A stretch of DNA of 64,000 bases from positions 62,001-126,000 of the forward strand of contig SAXG01000015.1 of the NCBI GenBank assembly GCA_012932865.1, written 5' to 3'. Below, piece by piece: positions 1-9,970 of this stretch. The first letter of the stretch is position 1. Every line of letters begins with the position of its first letter. The translations under genes were made by a program, and so were the position numbers. The notes below the pieces were generated by a model. The model was not told the DNA's origin. It saw only the letters and a list, made by a program, of their open reading frames with translations, and searched no databases. This DNA is from Amylostereum areolatum (lineage: Eukaryota > Basidiomycota > Agaricomycetes > Russulales > Stereaceae).

Positions 1-409
1 GATACACGGTGCGCAAATTACCTGTTTGATTATGCGCGATGGGTTTATTCATACACTTTTTCGTTCCCATTTCCTCCCGTACAGCTGTCCGCAGATGAGC
101 AGAAAGCCGTTGTAAATGCATTCAAAGATCCCGCCGCCGTACAGGCCTCTGGTTTCCGTCTCGCTGGACAGAAGTTCTTCGCACTTCAGGCCAATGATCG
201 CAGTGTTTACGGGAAGAAGCAGGTGCGTCGTGCGGCACCGCGCGGGAGGATCCCTCTGGACTAACGGCCGTTTGCAGGCGGACGGCGCGATCTTAGTCAA
301 GACAAAGCAGGCCGTACTCGTGGCAGAGTACATCGCACCCACCCAGGCTCCCGAAGCGACCATCGTGGCCGAGGGTCTTGCGGATTACCTGATCGGCGTG
401 GGCTATTAG
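1..409 (+). CDS. Profilin, 3' portion (5' end outside window)
   Basis: This is the end of a profilin gene; profilin is the small actin-monomer and poly-proline binding protein of the cortical cytoskeleton. Exons 1-8, 85-222 and 278-409 read in one frame. They start at residues GYT|LSADEQ and end with the family C-terminus ADYLIGVGY followed by TAG at 407-409. Intron 9-84 starts gtgcgc and ends tacag. Intron 223-277 (55 nt) has a ctaac branch-type motif at 261. The profilin hallmarks AGQKFFALQAND and ILVKTKQAVLVAEY are visible. Only about 93 of the roughly 126 residues expected are present, because the start lies left of the window. There is no frame break in the visible part. Confidence 0.93.
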
Positions 410-657
410 ATTTGTCTCATCATCTGCCCCTCTTCTACATACGCTTCCCCACACGCTGCCACCCAGAGACATGGAATATCGTCGTCCGCTCGTGCTGTAC
501 GCAATATTTAGGAAGAATCGCACTTGTATCATCTCTTTGCTTTCCGTTCATCCTCCTACTTCTTTCAAACCAATTCACTCAGGCCATGCCGTCTAGGCGT
601 GCAAATTGACATTAATCACAGCTACTCCACCATCCCGACAATCATCAGCAACATGGT

Positions 658-1767
658 TTAGGAGCCTGTCACATTGGAAAGCAACTTTTCGAACGCGATC
701 AATTCCGCAAGGATCGCGCCGTCTGCCTCATTGAGCTTGTCCACCGACGACTCCAAGAGCGGTCGGCGCACGGTCGGGCCACCATATCCAAACTCTTTCG
801 CAACGACGGCCTTGATGAACCCGATGCCACCGTACTTTCCAAGCAGCCCATCGGTCTGACTGAGCATTCGTTGGATGAGGCGCGCTTGATCCAGATCTCC
901 TGCCTTGTACGCACTCAGGAGCGCATGGTGCGCCTTGGGTGCGATGTTAGCCGCCGCCATGATACCTCCCGCACCTCCCATGAAAAGCGCAGGGAGGAAG
1001 CTGTCGGATCGGCCGATAAAGGTTGCAAAGGAGTCCGGGGCGAGGTTGGATGAGGTGACGAGTCGGGTGAGCTTGCCGAGGTGACCGCAGGAGAGCTTCG
1101 TGCCGACGATGTTTGGGTGACGCCCGAGCTCGTCAATCGTATCTGAATCGAGGTCGAGCCCTGCGGTCACGACAGGGAAGTTGTAGATCATGGTGGGGAT
1201 AGGAGATGCATCGGCGACCTGTCGAACGGGTGGTTAGATGGGACCGGCAACGCGAGGGAGTGCGCGGCAGCTGTGGAGATCGGGTCCGAGAGTGCTATGC
1301 GATTTCATAGACACTCGCCTCACGATGGAAACGCGATATGTGCTCCTTGCTCATGACAGGTCTCCATGTCGAAGGTGTCAAGATCAGAGCATGGCTTGCA
1401 CCCGCTTCTGCAGCATCCGCGTTGAACAGCTTGGTCTCGCGTGTCGATTGCGCGCCGGTGCCCGCGATGACGAGCGTGTTTTGAAACCCGTACGCGTCGA
1501 GGGTATCCCTCGTTAGCCGAATGGCAGCCTTGCGTTCTTCGCGAGAAAGGTGTTGAGCCTCGCCATTGGAACCTTGTACGAGGATGCCGGTGACGCCGCC
1601 CTGCGATATCAAAGATCAGACATAATGCGTCATGAGAAGGTTTGTGGAGGACGCACTCGGGCAAGGCGGTGGATATGGGCTTGGATCGCGGGTACATCGA
1701 GTTCTTCTTCTGGCGTGAAGAAGAGAATGGCCGGTACGTAGACTCCGGGAGACGGTGGTGAGGACAT
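658..1767 (-). CDS. Dihydrodipicolinate synthase (DapA)-family aldolase
   Basis: This class I aldolase of the DHDPS/NAL superfamily uses a Schiff-base lysine on pyruvate-type substrates. In fungi such proteins are usually annotated as 4-hydroxy-2-oxoglutarate aldolase or L-KDR aldolase-like; the substrate cannot be told here. Exons are 1657-1767, 1319-1600 and 658-1218 on the minus strand, giving about 317 residues, normal for the family. Visible motifs are GSNGE (the GTTGE-like loop), YNFP with the catalytic tyrosine, and GTKLSCG with the lysine. The first intron is a standard gtgcgt..cag intron of 56 nt. The second joins in frame only if a GC donor (GAG|gcgagt) is used, giving HREVADASPIP. 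A weaker gtctat donor nearby is an alternative. Stop TAA is at 658-660. Confidence 0.88.
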
Positions 1768-2934
1768 AAGGAACGTCAATCAGGTTTTGGAGGGCTGTTG
1801 ACAGGCTGTTAGAGTATAAGTGTAATCAGACTGCCAGTTTTCGGACTTCAGCCCCAGTGGGAAGTCCGTCTCACAAGATCTACTCAAATGTGCCTGAATC
1901 CATTGAAAAATCTTGAATTCACACTGAAGAGATTTGAGGAGATAAGTGAGTAAATATGGCATTTTGTATCTTGAAATCTATCTAGTTCAATTGTCCAAGC
2001 TCGATCAACGTCAAAACTGTGCCTTGTATCGTCTGATATCACTTCCATTCACACCAAATAGCTGCAGAGCTGTTCATATCTACCCTCATATTCTCCTTCT
2101 CACATTGTAGCAGCCAATCAGATGACATTGAAACTGCATTGTATTCGGACACTACTAGATACACGACAGTCTTATAAGCTACCACAACAATGTACACGGC
2201 GTACGGACAGGTGAAGAACAAGCTGTGGAATCACATTCAGACATAAGAATACACCGAAGAAGAAAATACGCGCACCGATCTGAGTTGCCGAAAATGTCGG
2301 GGGAGGAAGTCCGGTTTTGTGAGAGCTTGAAAGCGGAATGCACAATTGGATGTGCCGTGAAGGAGAAGGGATAACTGGATGAAGAAGGATGTTGTGTCAG
2401 CAAGGAAGACGAGACTGTGTATAAGTAGGTGACACGCGTGTGCCGGCGCGGCGCCGGCTCGTGCCGGTGTATAAGTAGGTGACACACCTGATCAAAAATA
2501 ACTACGAAACACTTGAGGATACTGGCGCCGGTCCACAATCCAATGCAAGTCGAGTCAGACCGATCGAGCCGTCGAGAGCAGTCCAGTGCCCAGCATCCAG
2601 ACACAAGGTATAGCCAATAGTTAGCAGTGGACTGTAGATCCCGATTGCCATCAGTAAAAGACAGCATAGGCGACTTGAATGAACAGGAGGCGGAAGGAAA
2701 ACCGAGTGCGTAGAGGGAAGGTAGAGGGAAGGAAAAGAGACACGCGTCGCCTCGAAGATTTTCAGCAGGTTCAAAGTCCGCGGGAAAGGGCACGTGACTT
2801 GAATGGGTCGACGACGAGAGCGTGCGATGAGGGGACGTCGGGACTCTCGAGTCGACGAGGGCGTGAGAATAACTTCACGACGAGCGGATTAGTCTCCGTG
2901 GCTGACCTTACTCAGAAGACAGTCGTTCTGAGTA
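1768..2934. other. Gene-poor repeat-bearing stretch
   Basis: No convincing gene is seen; the short ORFs lack codon structure and conserved motifs. The 19-nt word gtgtataagtaggtgacac occurs twice in direct orientation, at 2417-2435 and 2467-2485 (spacing 50), with a GC palindrome-like tract between the copies. A 34-nt word at 1853-1886 recurs inverted at 7822-7855. The stretch looks like decayed mobile DNA into which the 4-kb element at 2935 inserted. Confidence 0.5.
1853..1886 (+). repeat. Dispersed 34-nt repeat, left copy
   Basis: Begins cccagtgggaagtccg. The reverse complement is found at 7822-7855 with one mismatch in 34. The pair brackets the entire transposon cluster between 1.8 and 7.9 kb. 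It could be the ends of an older element or two copies of a dispersed repeat. Confidence 0.6.
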
Positions 2935-3005
2935 TACAGCCGTTTGCATAACCGACTGGAATCCGCGCGTCGAGAAACTTGTTTGTCAGAGCCAAACATT
3001 GCCTT
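2935..3005 (+). repeat. Left terminal inverted repeat of the 4-kb transposon
   Basis: The 71-bp arm begins TACAGCCGTTTGCATAACC; its exact reverse complement is at 6889-6959. Identity stops abruptly at the inner border (ttcggg versus attggg), which defines the arm length. Confidence 0.93.
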
Positions 3006-3085
3006 TTCGGGAAATCACGTCTGCTGCGGGAGTGACAGCTGTGCGTCGCGAGGTCAGCTTTGCAGTGTCTTGAGTCCTGACCGCA

Positions 3086-4177
3086 ATGGCACCTCCCCTT
3101 AACCCTCAACTTCGAGAACGCATTGTCGAATGGCGGGAGCGTTTTACAGTCTCCGAGATCACTGAACTCGCGCAGTGCTCAAAAAGCACAGTCTATGAAA
3201 TCCTCCGCCTTTATCGCGAGACAGGTTCAGTGCATAGTCCCCATGGACTGTTGTCCCATGGCCGCTCCCGCATCCTTTCATTTGGAGAGCTCACATCCAT
3301 CAACTCCTGGTTGGTCCAAGAGCCAGCAATGTTTCTTGACGAGATTCAAGACCGTCTTGACAAGGAGCTCGGAGTGTACGTTTCACTTGCAACCGTCGCC
3401 CGCGCTGTTCGCAGCCTTGCTCTCACTCACAAGCGGATATCAAAGGAGGCATTGGAACGAAACGATGCCGTTCGCGCAATGTGGGATGCAGCTTGGGGGG
3501 ATATACCCATGGAGAGCATAGTCTGGTTGGATGAATCTGGGGTGGATGATCGGGCACATCAGCGGACAATGGGAAGGGCACCACTGGGATCTGCATGCGT
3601 CCGCCGTGACCTGTTCTTCCATGGCACACGCCTGACAATGCTCCCAGTGCTCTCCTGTGATGGGATCATTGCTTTGGATCTTCTCGAAGGATCAGTCAAC
3701 CGTGAGAGGTTCCTCCATTTTCTGCGGGAGGATGTTGTACGCTTCAATTTCTTCTGGATGTCTGTGTCATGCTTATGCCTGTGTTGTGCTCATATAGGCA
3801 CCCCTTCTCAACTCATATACTCCAGACAATCCAAGCCGTAATTCTGTGGTAGTCATGGATAATGTTGCCTTTCATCATGGAGACGAAGTGCGGGAGATCA
3901 TTGAGAATGACTGTGGTGCGTTGTGCTGTCTGAAAGCTCCGGCTTCAAGGTATACTAACCAGTTTTAATGACAGGTGCAAAGCTTATATACCTACCACCA
4001 TACTCCCCCGACATGAATCCCATCGAGCAAGCTTTCAGTAGTATCAAAGCCTTCTTGCGCCGTAATGAAAGCCACTTCACTGGACCTCACATGCGCGCTG
4101 AACTCATCCATCTTGCTATGGAAGAAATAACGAATGAAGATGCCATTGGCTGGATTACAAACTGCGGGTATTCGTAA
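3086..4177 (+). CDS. IS630/Tc1-mariner superfamily DDE transposase
   Basis: This transposase would bind the TIRs and cut and join at TA sites. Exons 3086-3736, 3798-3915 and 3975-4177 join in consistent phases (0, then 1) to give 323 residues, close to the usual IS630 size. The N-terminal ~60 residues form a homeodomain-like helix-turn-helix ([19 protein letters not shown]). The catalytic acids are visible as WLDES (first D), VVMDN (second D) and NPIEQAF (third position, E, after [13 protein letters not shown]). Intron 1 is gtacgc..atag and intron 2 is gtgcgt..acag. The start ATG lies 81 bp inside the left TIR. No stop or frame break is seen, so the gene may be functional. Confidence 0.9.
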
Positions 4178-4343
4178 AGTAGGTAACGAACGTGGGGTAG
4201 ATGTATGGACAGAGGTGATTATGCGACAGATGAGGGAGTAGTAGGTTAGCGGAAGGTTATGCAGTGTAGTAAAGAGTGGGGGGTCAGGACAGCATGGTGT
4301 ATGTACAGAAAATATTAGGCAACATTATAAAGGTTCGAGAAAC

Positions 4344-6390
4344 TCACTTATCCCCGAAGACATCGTACTCTGAAAAGAGAGACCGTACATAGTCTTTCTT
4401 CATGCGTAAACGCCTAGAGAATTGCTCTGCGGATGCAACGAGAACTCTCAGGCTATCGCTATCACCCCCGGTGAGTGACACCAAGGTGTCAAGGTCTAGC
4501 GAGGGCAAGGTTTCAAGGGTGATCTCCGCCGAAACAAGCATGGAGTGGTACTGCAACAGGTCATGTCCATCACGTTCAAGGATAGTGAGGAAAAAGTAAT
4601 ATAACTCATCCTGACGCCGAGGCATAGGAGAGAAAGGCAGGGCAGGAGGCGGTGCTGGAGATAACATGGAAGCGGGGGTCGCCGATGAACCTGCGGCGGA
4701 GGGAAGGGGAGGCGGAGAAATGCCGAGAACAGCAGATATCATAGCACTTTGTTGATTGACGAGGCCAGCGATGACGGGGACAAGAGCGGTGGCGGCATCT
4801 GTGGGTGCAGCGGGTGTGGCGGTAGGTGTCATCACAGAATGTGGGCCTGAACGTCCACGGGCCTTGTGCGGGCGCAGACGACCATCGCGCACGCCATCAA
4901 ACTCCTCAGTATTAGGAGGGTACTTGACAGTCGTTTCTTTCGCATCCTATCGAGATAGAGAAGGTCAGTACAGCATTGATCATATTCACAGAGGCTACTC
5001 ACAACAGCGGATGCCCAACGCTTCAATCGCTTCCGATTAAGGCCAATGTGTCCATCTTGGGTTGGATAACAGAAGCCTTGCTCGTTGTGCTCGCCGCGAT
5101 GCTTGTCACACTTGTACATTTCCTTCAGCTCGAGAATGATAGTACCCTGACGCTTGATCGAGTCAGAGTACGAGTCCGTGTTTGGAACCTGAGAAATACA
5201 ATAAGTTTGGCAGGTTCATTAAATATACGTGCAGGCTTACCTCGGTTCCAGCACACGTTGGTCCGAGTTCCTTGTCGTGCTGGAGCACGGCATCAAACGG
5301 CTACAAGTCCCAATATTAGTCAAAGCAGAAGAACAGGGATGAAACCACATACACGCTTGCGCAGCCGGAAAGCCTCCATGGCGTCAAGGTCAAGTTCGAT
5401 GTAGACATCACGAGGCCGTTTACGGAGTAAGGCCTCCCGAATTGCGAACCAGTCTTCATCTGAATCGACACTTGATGCATCACCCTTGCTGCAGGTAACA
5501 GAACGTTTAGGTATATGTTTGTATAACAATAGACGGAACAACTTACTTGACACCAGTCCAACGAATCTTGAAGGGTACGTTGATGGAGAACTGCCCATCC
5601 AACCCATGGATACGAAGGCCTTCAGCTACGAGAGACTCACGCGGAGTACTCGGGGTGATAGCGACAGTGGTGACCTTCGTGTCGTGAGTCCTCTTTGAAC
5701 TCGCAGAGCTCTTGCCCTTCGCGGAACGTGGCACAGCCGGGGTGTAATAGACAGTGTAATGTGTGGTGTAGCCTGCAGGTAATTGGTCAGTATGCTCATT
5801 GTTAATGAAGAATGGATCAACGCACGGTCATTCGATGACGACGCAGCAGATCCTGGGGCGGAGGGTAGAAACCCAATGGCATCGCTTGTGTTCCCAGCCA
5901 AGGGAGTGCCGGAGTTAGCCTGGAGGGCGACTGGTGCCGACTGTTGAGGCATAGGTGGAGGCGGCGGCGGCAACTGTGGGCCTGGAGGTGGTGGTGGTGG
6001 CAGCGGCAGGCCTGGGGGCGGCGGAACTGGGGGCAGCGGAACTCGAGGTAGTGAGGCGAGCGTTGGGGCAACTACTCCGGGGTTGGCAGCCTGCCATCGT
6101 GCCGTCAACATATCGAGAACACGACGTTGATCTTGAGGCGACAGGCGCGCGAAGCCGGCTTGTCGCGACTCCTCCATCTCATCTTGGGATGTGTAGAATT
6201 GAGGAGGATTGACCGCTCCATCTAGAGAAAGTCAGCACCGCACACAAACTCTACTGGTACGTAACGTACCAATCCCTCCCGGGTTCACAAGCCAGTGGAT
6301 CGACACAGGTCGGGGAGCCTGCGGGTGTCGATAAGGAACGAATCGCGGTGTCAAAGGACGAGACGGTCCACGAGGGTCTGGAGAGGACAT
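4344..6390 (-). CDS. Accessory protein of the transposon (unknown function)
   Basis: Seven exons (6270-6390, 5826-6221, 5772-5547, 5488-5353, 5300-5241, 5188-5003, 4946-4344) join with matching phases into 575 residues. The N-terminal part is proline-rich, with long PPPP tracts around residues 90-130. The middle has acidic and basic segments and a motif CDKHRGEHNEQGFC followed by a block ending LNRKRLKRWASAV. The C-terminal ~150 residues look helical (RRQDELYYFFLTILERDG.. SLDLDTLVSL). No known catalytic motif is recognised. It lies wholly inside the TIRs, convergent with the transposase, so it is presumably mobilised with it. The Cys/His block might bind metal, but this is only a guess. All six introns have GT-AG borders and no frame break is seen. 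Confidence 0.78.
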
Positions 6391-6888
6391 GAGGGAGGGA
6401 GCGGGAAAAAGATGGGGATGGAACTCACAAGCTCAAAACCCGAGGCTTTTTATCATCTTCGCCAACTTCACCGCAACTTCGCCGTGCTCCTGTCATCCAC
6501 CAGAATCCCACCCTCGTTGTTGCCCTTCAATCATGCGCAGTTTTGGTTTCTAGAGAGATCCAAATTAAGTGTAAGCATCCAAGACCACGAGGGGGACGTC
6601 TCCGAGGCTCCCGACTCCTCACTCACCGAGTATCCAAGCAACAAGGGTGGTTTGTGCTCGTTGTTGAGGTTTTTCAGGGTATTGAAGGCTTCTAGGCCAG
6701 CTATGAGGAGTTTTCATGACTCCCGAAGCCCGACACGGAGAGTGTTGATCACTCTGGAGAGGTCATTTGGGTGGAAAGTAGATGGAACATGTCGTCAATG
6801 GTCATCGCAAAGATCAGGAAGCCCGCTCCTGAACAGCACGAAGTCACAAATGAGTCACTGCGTGACGAATGTGATAAGCACTCCCAAT

Positions 6889-6959
6889 AAGGCAATGTTT
6901 GGCTCTGACAAACAAGTTTCTCGACGCGCGGATTCCAGTCGGTTATGCAAACGGCTGTA
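6889..6959 (-). repeat. Right terminal inverted repeat of the 4-kb transposon
   Basis: Exact inverted copy of 2935-3005. It ends in ggctgta, the TA being the presumed target duplication. Confidence 0.93.
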
Positions 6960-6969
6960 AGGTCTGCAT

Positions 6970-7691
6970 CAAAATCAAGGGTTCTCGCTGGACGGGAAAA
7001 TAGCCTTTTTGGGACGCAGCCCAAGGCTCTCTCGCGGACTGGAGAGCCAATCAGGTTCGTTCATGTCATAGTGCTTTTGTCAGTCTCATCACGCGGAGGA
7101 TCAGTCTGCCTCCTGGTTATTGCTCTCATTTGGCTTTGGCCCTCGTCTTGCTCAATGTATCTCAGGGATTGTACTAGCTAAATAAGCAAAGAGTGTAGCA
7201 ATGGCCTCTGCGCGTAGAATCAGCCAGGCTTCATGGCGGAGAGATGGTGAAGGGAATACTAAGAAGCGACACTCACAATTGAGAGGTAAAAAGAGAGCCG
7301 ATGAAACCCGTGTTCCCCTGTCACCTCATTGCAGGGCACAAGGTTGTAGCATACTCTGCAAAAGAGCACAAGTTCTGGGTAGTAGGTCACTGGTAGGTCG
7401 GGCCTCACTAGAAGATACATGCATAGAAAGCACTCACAAGTCACCGAGTATGACTGATAGAACTCACCTCCTTCAACCTATCGAATGAATCAGTGATAAT
7501 TCATGCTAAGTACCCTTACGGCCCTTACAGTGTGTATCGCACTCAGCGTCGTTTGCAACAGCCTTCTGACCGACGGAGAGGATTTGGAGAGGTCGTGCGA
7601 CACGAGCGAGAACGTGATGATGCGGTAGGCATGACGTGAGAGGATATCCCAAAAAGGCTATTTTTCCGTCCCGCGAGAGCCCTTGATTTTG
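6970..7691. mobile_element. Non-autonomous element (MITE-like) with 45-bp TIRs
   Basis: Arms 6970-7014 and 7647-7691 are inverted copies matching at 42 of 45 positions, reading caaaatcaaggg inward to tagcctttttggga. The ~630-bp interior has no recognisable gene. The left arm begins only 10 bp after the right end of the 4-kb transposon. No clear target duplication is seen. Confidence 0.72.
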
Positions 7692-7821
7692 GTGTAGCCT
7701 ACGAGCGGATCCGCGATGCAAATGAGCGGGGCGCGACAAATCTTGTCGAGATTTTGATGGCAACCGAGGCTTGGACCCGGTTTGCGCTAATTCAATTGAT
7801 TTCATGACATTTGGGTATCTC

Positions 7822-7855
7822 TGAGTAGATCTCGTGAGACGGACTTCCCACTGGG
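7822..7855 (-). repeat. Dispersed 34-nt repeat, right (inverted) copy
   Basis: Inverted partner of 1853-1886, starting tgagtagatct and ending ttcccactggg, 33 of 34 identical. No target-site duplication next to either copy was evident by eye. Confidence 0.6.
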
Positions 7856-8101
7856 AGCTTCAGCCCGGGCGTTTCGGAAACAGTCGGAGGGGGATGATTT
7901 GTCGACTTTTCGAGCTCTTGAAGCTGCGATGTTCGAGACTGGAAGTAATGAACTGACGATCAGTGTGTTAGACAGCGGCTTAGCGCAGGATTGTCCTGTC
8001 CAAGTTCCAACTGCTCGTAGAGTCGTAGACTCGTAAGTAGACAAGGTCGAATGTGCATTACGTAAACATGCGGTAGCCTCATGAAGACGACGAAAAAATA
8101 C

Positions 8102-8182
8102 AGGCACTGCCAGGATTCGAACCTGGGTTAACGGAAATCAGTTCTCAGAATCCGCTGTGATAACCAGCTACACTACAGCGCC
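8102..8182 (-). tRNA. tRNA-Gln (anticodon CTG) with an 8-nt intron
   Basis: The complement folds as a full cloverleaf. The acceptor stem is GGCGCTG/CAGTGCC (one G-U). The D-arm contains AGCTGGTTA, the anticodon stem is GCGGA/TCCGT and the T arm is CCAGG-TTCGAAT-CCTGG. The anticodon loop is 15 nt long. Placing an intron at the canonical position after base 37 (8137-8144) leaves TTCTGA+T, that is anticodon CTG for glutamine. The body resembles fungal tRNA-Gln. CCA is not encoded. Confidence 0.88.
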
Positions 8183-9660
8183 GTGTGCATAGGCGGAAAA
8201 TCCATGTGCTGTAACCCGAGGGGTTATCTGCTTAAAGTTGAGTCTCGAGGTTTGACCATTCATCTTATCTCAAACTTCACCTCCACTTATGGATTACGAT
8301 ACAGTCTCTCCAATTGCTCTCGAACCGCAAATCATCACAATTTGCCATCGCTTCCGATTATGCTTCAGGCATGAGTCAACGCATAACTATGCATACTCTT
8401 TAGACGAGTCGGCCACTGACGTACGGGAGGGCGGCTCCAGTCCCTGGAAACAAGTTGATATATATTCCATAGGCTGCAGTGTCAAACCGTTAGCGTCACA
8501 CGGTGTCATGGATGCCCTACTTACCAGTAACAAAATGGCTCGAGGGGCTTCTCGCCTACAAGGTTGATGACTTCAGTCTTCAGCGGCCTTCGTCAATGAT
8601 ACCCAGATGCTTCAAGCCGAGGTCAAAGGAAATGGAACTTCATATGATCTAGACACGAACCGCGATCAATATGGATTGTAACTTCAGTGAAAACGTATAC
8701 GTACCAGTGATGCTGGTGGCCGAAGGTCGGGTGTCCGCGCATATCATAACTTATGAACTTAAACCGGTCAAGGTGCAGTCAATTGCAACAGGGTCAAGGG
8801 CGTCTCGTCGGCACTGAGGCCGTCTTTCAGACCCACTACGATGCCACCCTCACTTCTCGTAGTCTACGCAGCGTCTACGTCCCCAGTTTCATATAGCACT
8901 ACTGCTTGTCTAGCGTCAGTACTGATATTAGAGACTGGGTATGAGTCTCACTGAGTCCTAGCCCCGCGTTGCCGCTGCACGGGCTGTCAATCTTTTGACG
9001 GCGCCAGCTCTACAAAATGAAGCACGGATGCTGAAACTATTTGTTGCATACGGAAGGCTGATCATAGTAAAATTGGCCGCGAGCGGGAAATTTGAGAGGT
9101 CTGGACGACCACTGTGTGAGGCGAAGAAAGGTCGAGGACATAGAACATGAGGTGAACGCACTCGTTGTGTAGCATTTTTGGCTCACCCACTACTGTAAGC
9201 GCTGTAGTGAGAGTAAGGGTTTCGTGCCGTCTAGGACCGATGATGTCGGTAGTGCTGCAAACCCACCAGTCACCTCCTTACGTTTTCGTCCATCGACTTC
9301 GGATTCAAGTCTGTAAAAGCAACATTCAAGTGTTGGATTTCCATCGATCAACCACGGTTACAAGTTTGAATTCGATGCGCACATCTCGCCGTCGTCCCTA
9401 ACGCGCGTCTGAATTCCCGTCAAGATGTGATCAAAAACCGAGGTGAAGAGAATACAATCAGATGAGGGTCGAAGGCCTCTCATCCCCACCACATCCTCTT
9501 GTCCATCCTACCTTCCCCTATTCCGACTCATCGGAGGACAAATTTGTAGGATTGTTGAATACAGGCCTACGGACAGCAGACAGCCCTGCCTTCCGTTTTT
9601 ATTTAATTTCTGTTCATCGAGAGGGTGACCCACAAGGGAAGACCGATGTAGATTGACCTA
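8183..9660. other. Intergenic, nothing recognised
   Basis: Only short ORFs without codon structure or motifs are seen, and no inverted or tandem repeat was spotted. It may hold remnants of old elements. Confidence 0.4.
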
Positions 9661-9675
9661 GACTGTTATAACAGG

Positions 9676-9970
9676 TTACACCGGTGCATCACCGGGAGGA
9701 CTCGTGCGCGCGTAGGGGAGAATCTGGGCAGAAGCACATCCCATAATTAAACGGTCTATGAGAACGGGATGATTGTCAAAAGCTGCATCCATTGTTAGGC
9801 GGAGAAGGAGAAGAACGTACGGATGCACTGTCCTTCGTCTTCGGGATATTTGTCCGCGCCTTCGAAGTCGGTTTTGTGGAGAATGACCCAGGCGGCTTCT
9901 CAAATACGGGGCTTGCAGGACACATCGGGCGAATTAATCCCAGCGGAAGACATGGCGGTGCAAAGAAATC
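9676..9970 (-). CDS. Possible small unknown gene or fragment
   Basis: On the minus strand, an open stretch reading WVILHKTDFEGADKYPEDEG can be joined across a candidate intron (donor gtacgt, acceptor tgcag, about 37 nt) to FDNHPVLIDRLIMGCASA, ending TAA near 9676. Upstream the frame meets a TGA shortly after an MSSAGIN start. It is therefore either broken, mis-sequenced or not a gene. No family is recognised. Composition is coding-like but the evidence is thin. Confidence 0.25.

Larger units (their letters stand above)
2935..6959. mobile_element. IS630/Tc1-mariner-type DNA transposon with 71-bp TIRs and two genes
   Basis: The ends are perfect 71-bp inverted repeats, 2935-3005 and 6889-6959. 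Each outermost dinucleotide is TA and the next bases are CAGCCG, matching the TA target duplication and CAG-type termini of Tc1/mariner elements. Inside lie a DDE transposase gene on the plus strand (3086-4177) and a seven-exon gene on the minus strand (4344-6390), convergent and separated by about 170 bp. The total length of about 4.0 kb is large for this superfamily. Identical TIRs and an open transposase suggest recent movement. Confidence 0.88.
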
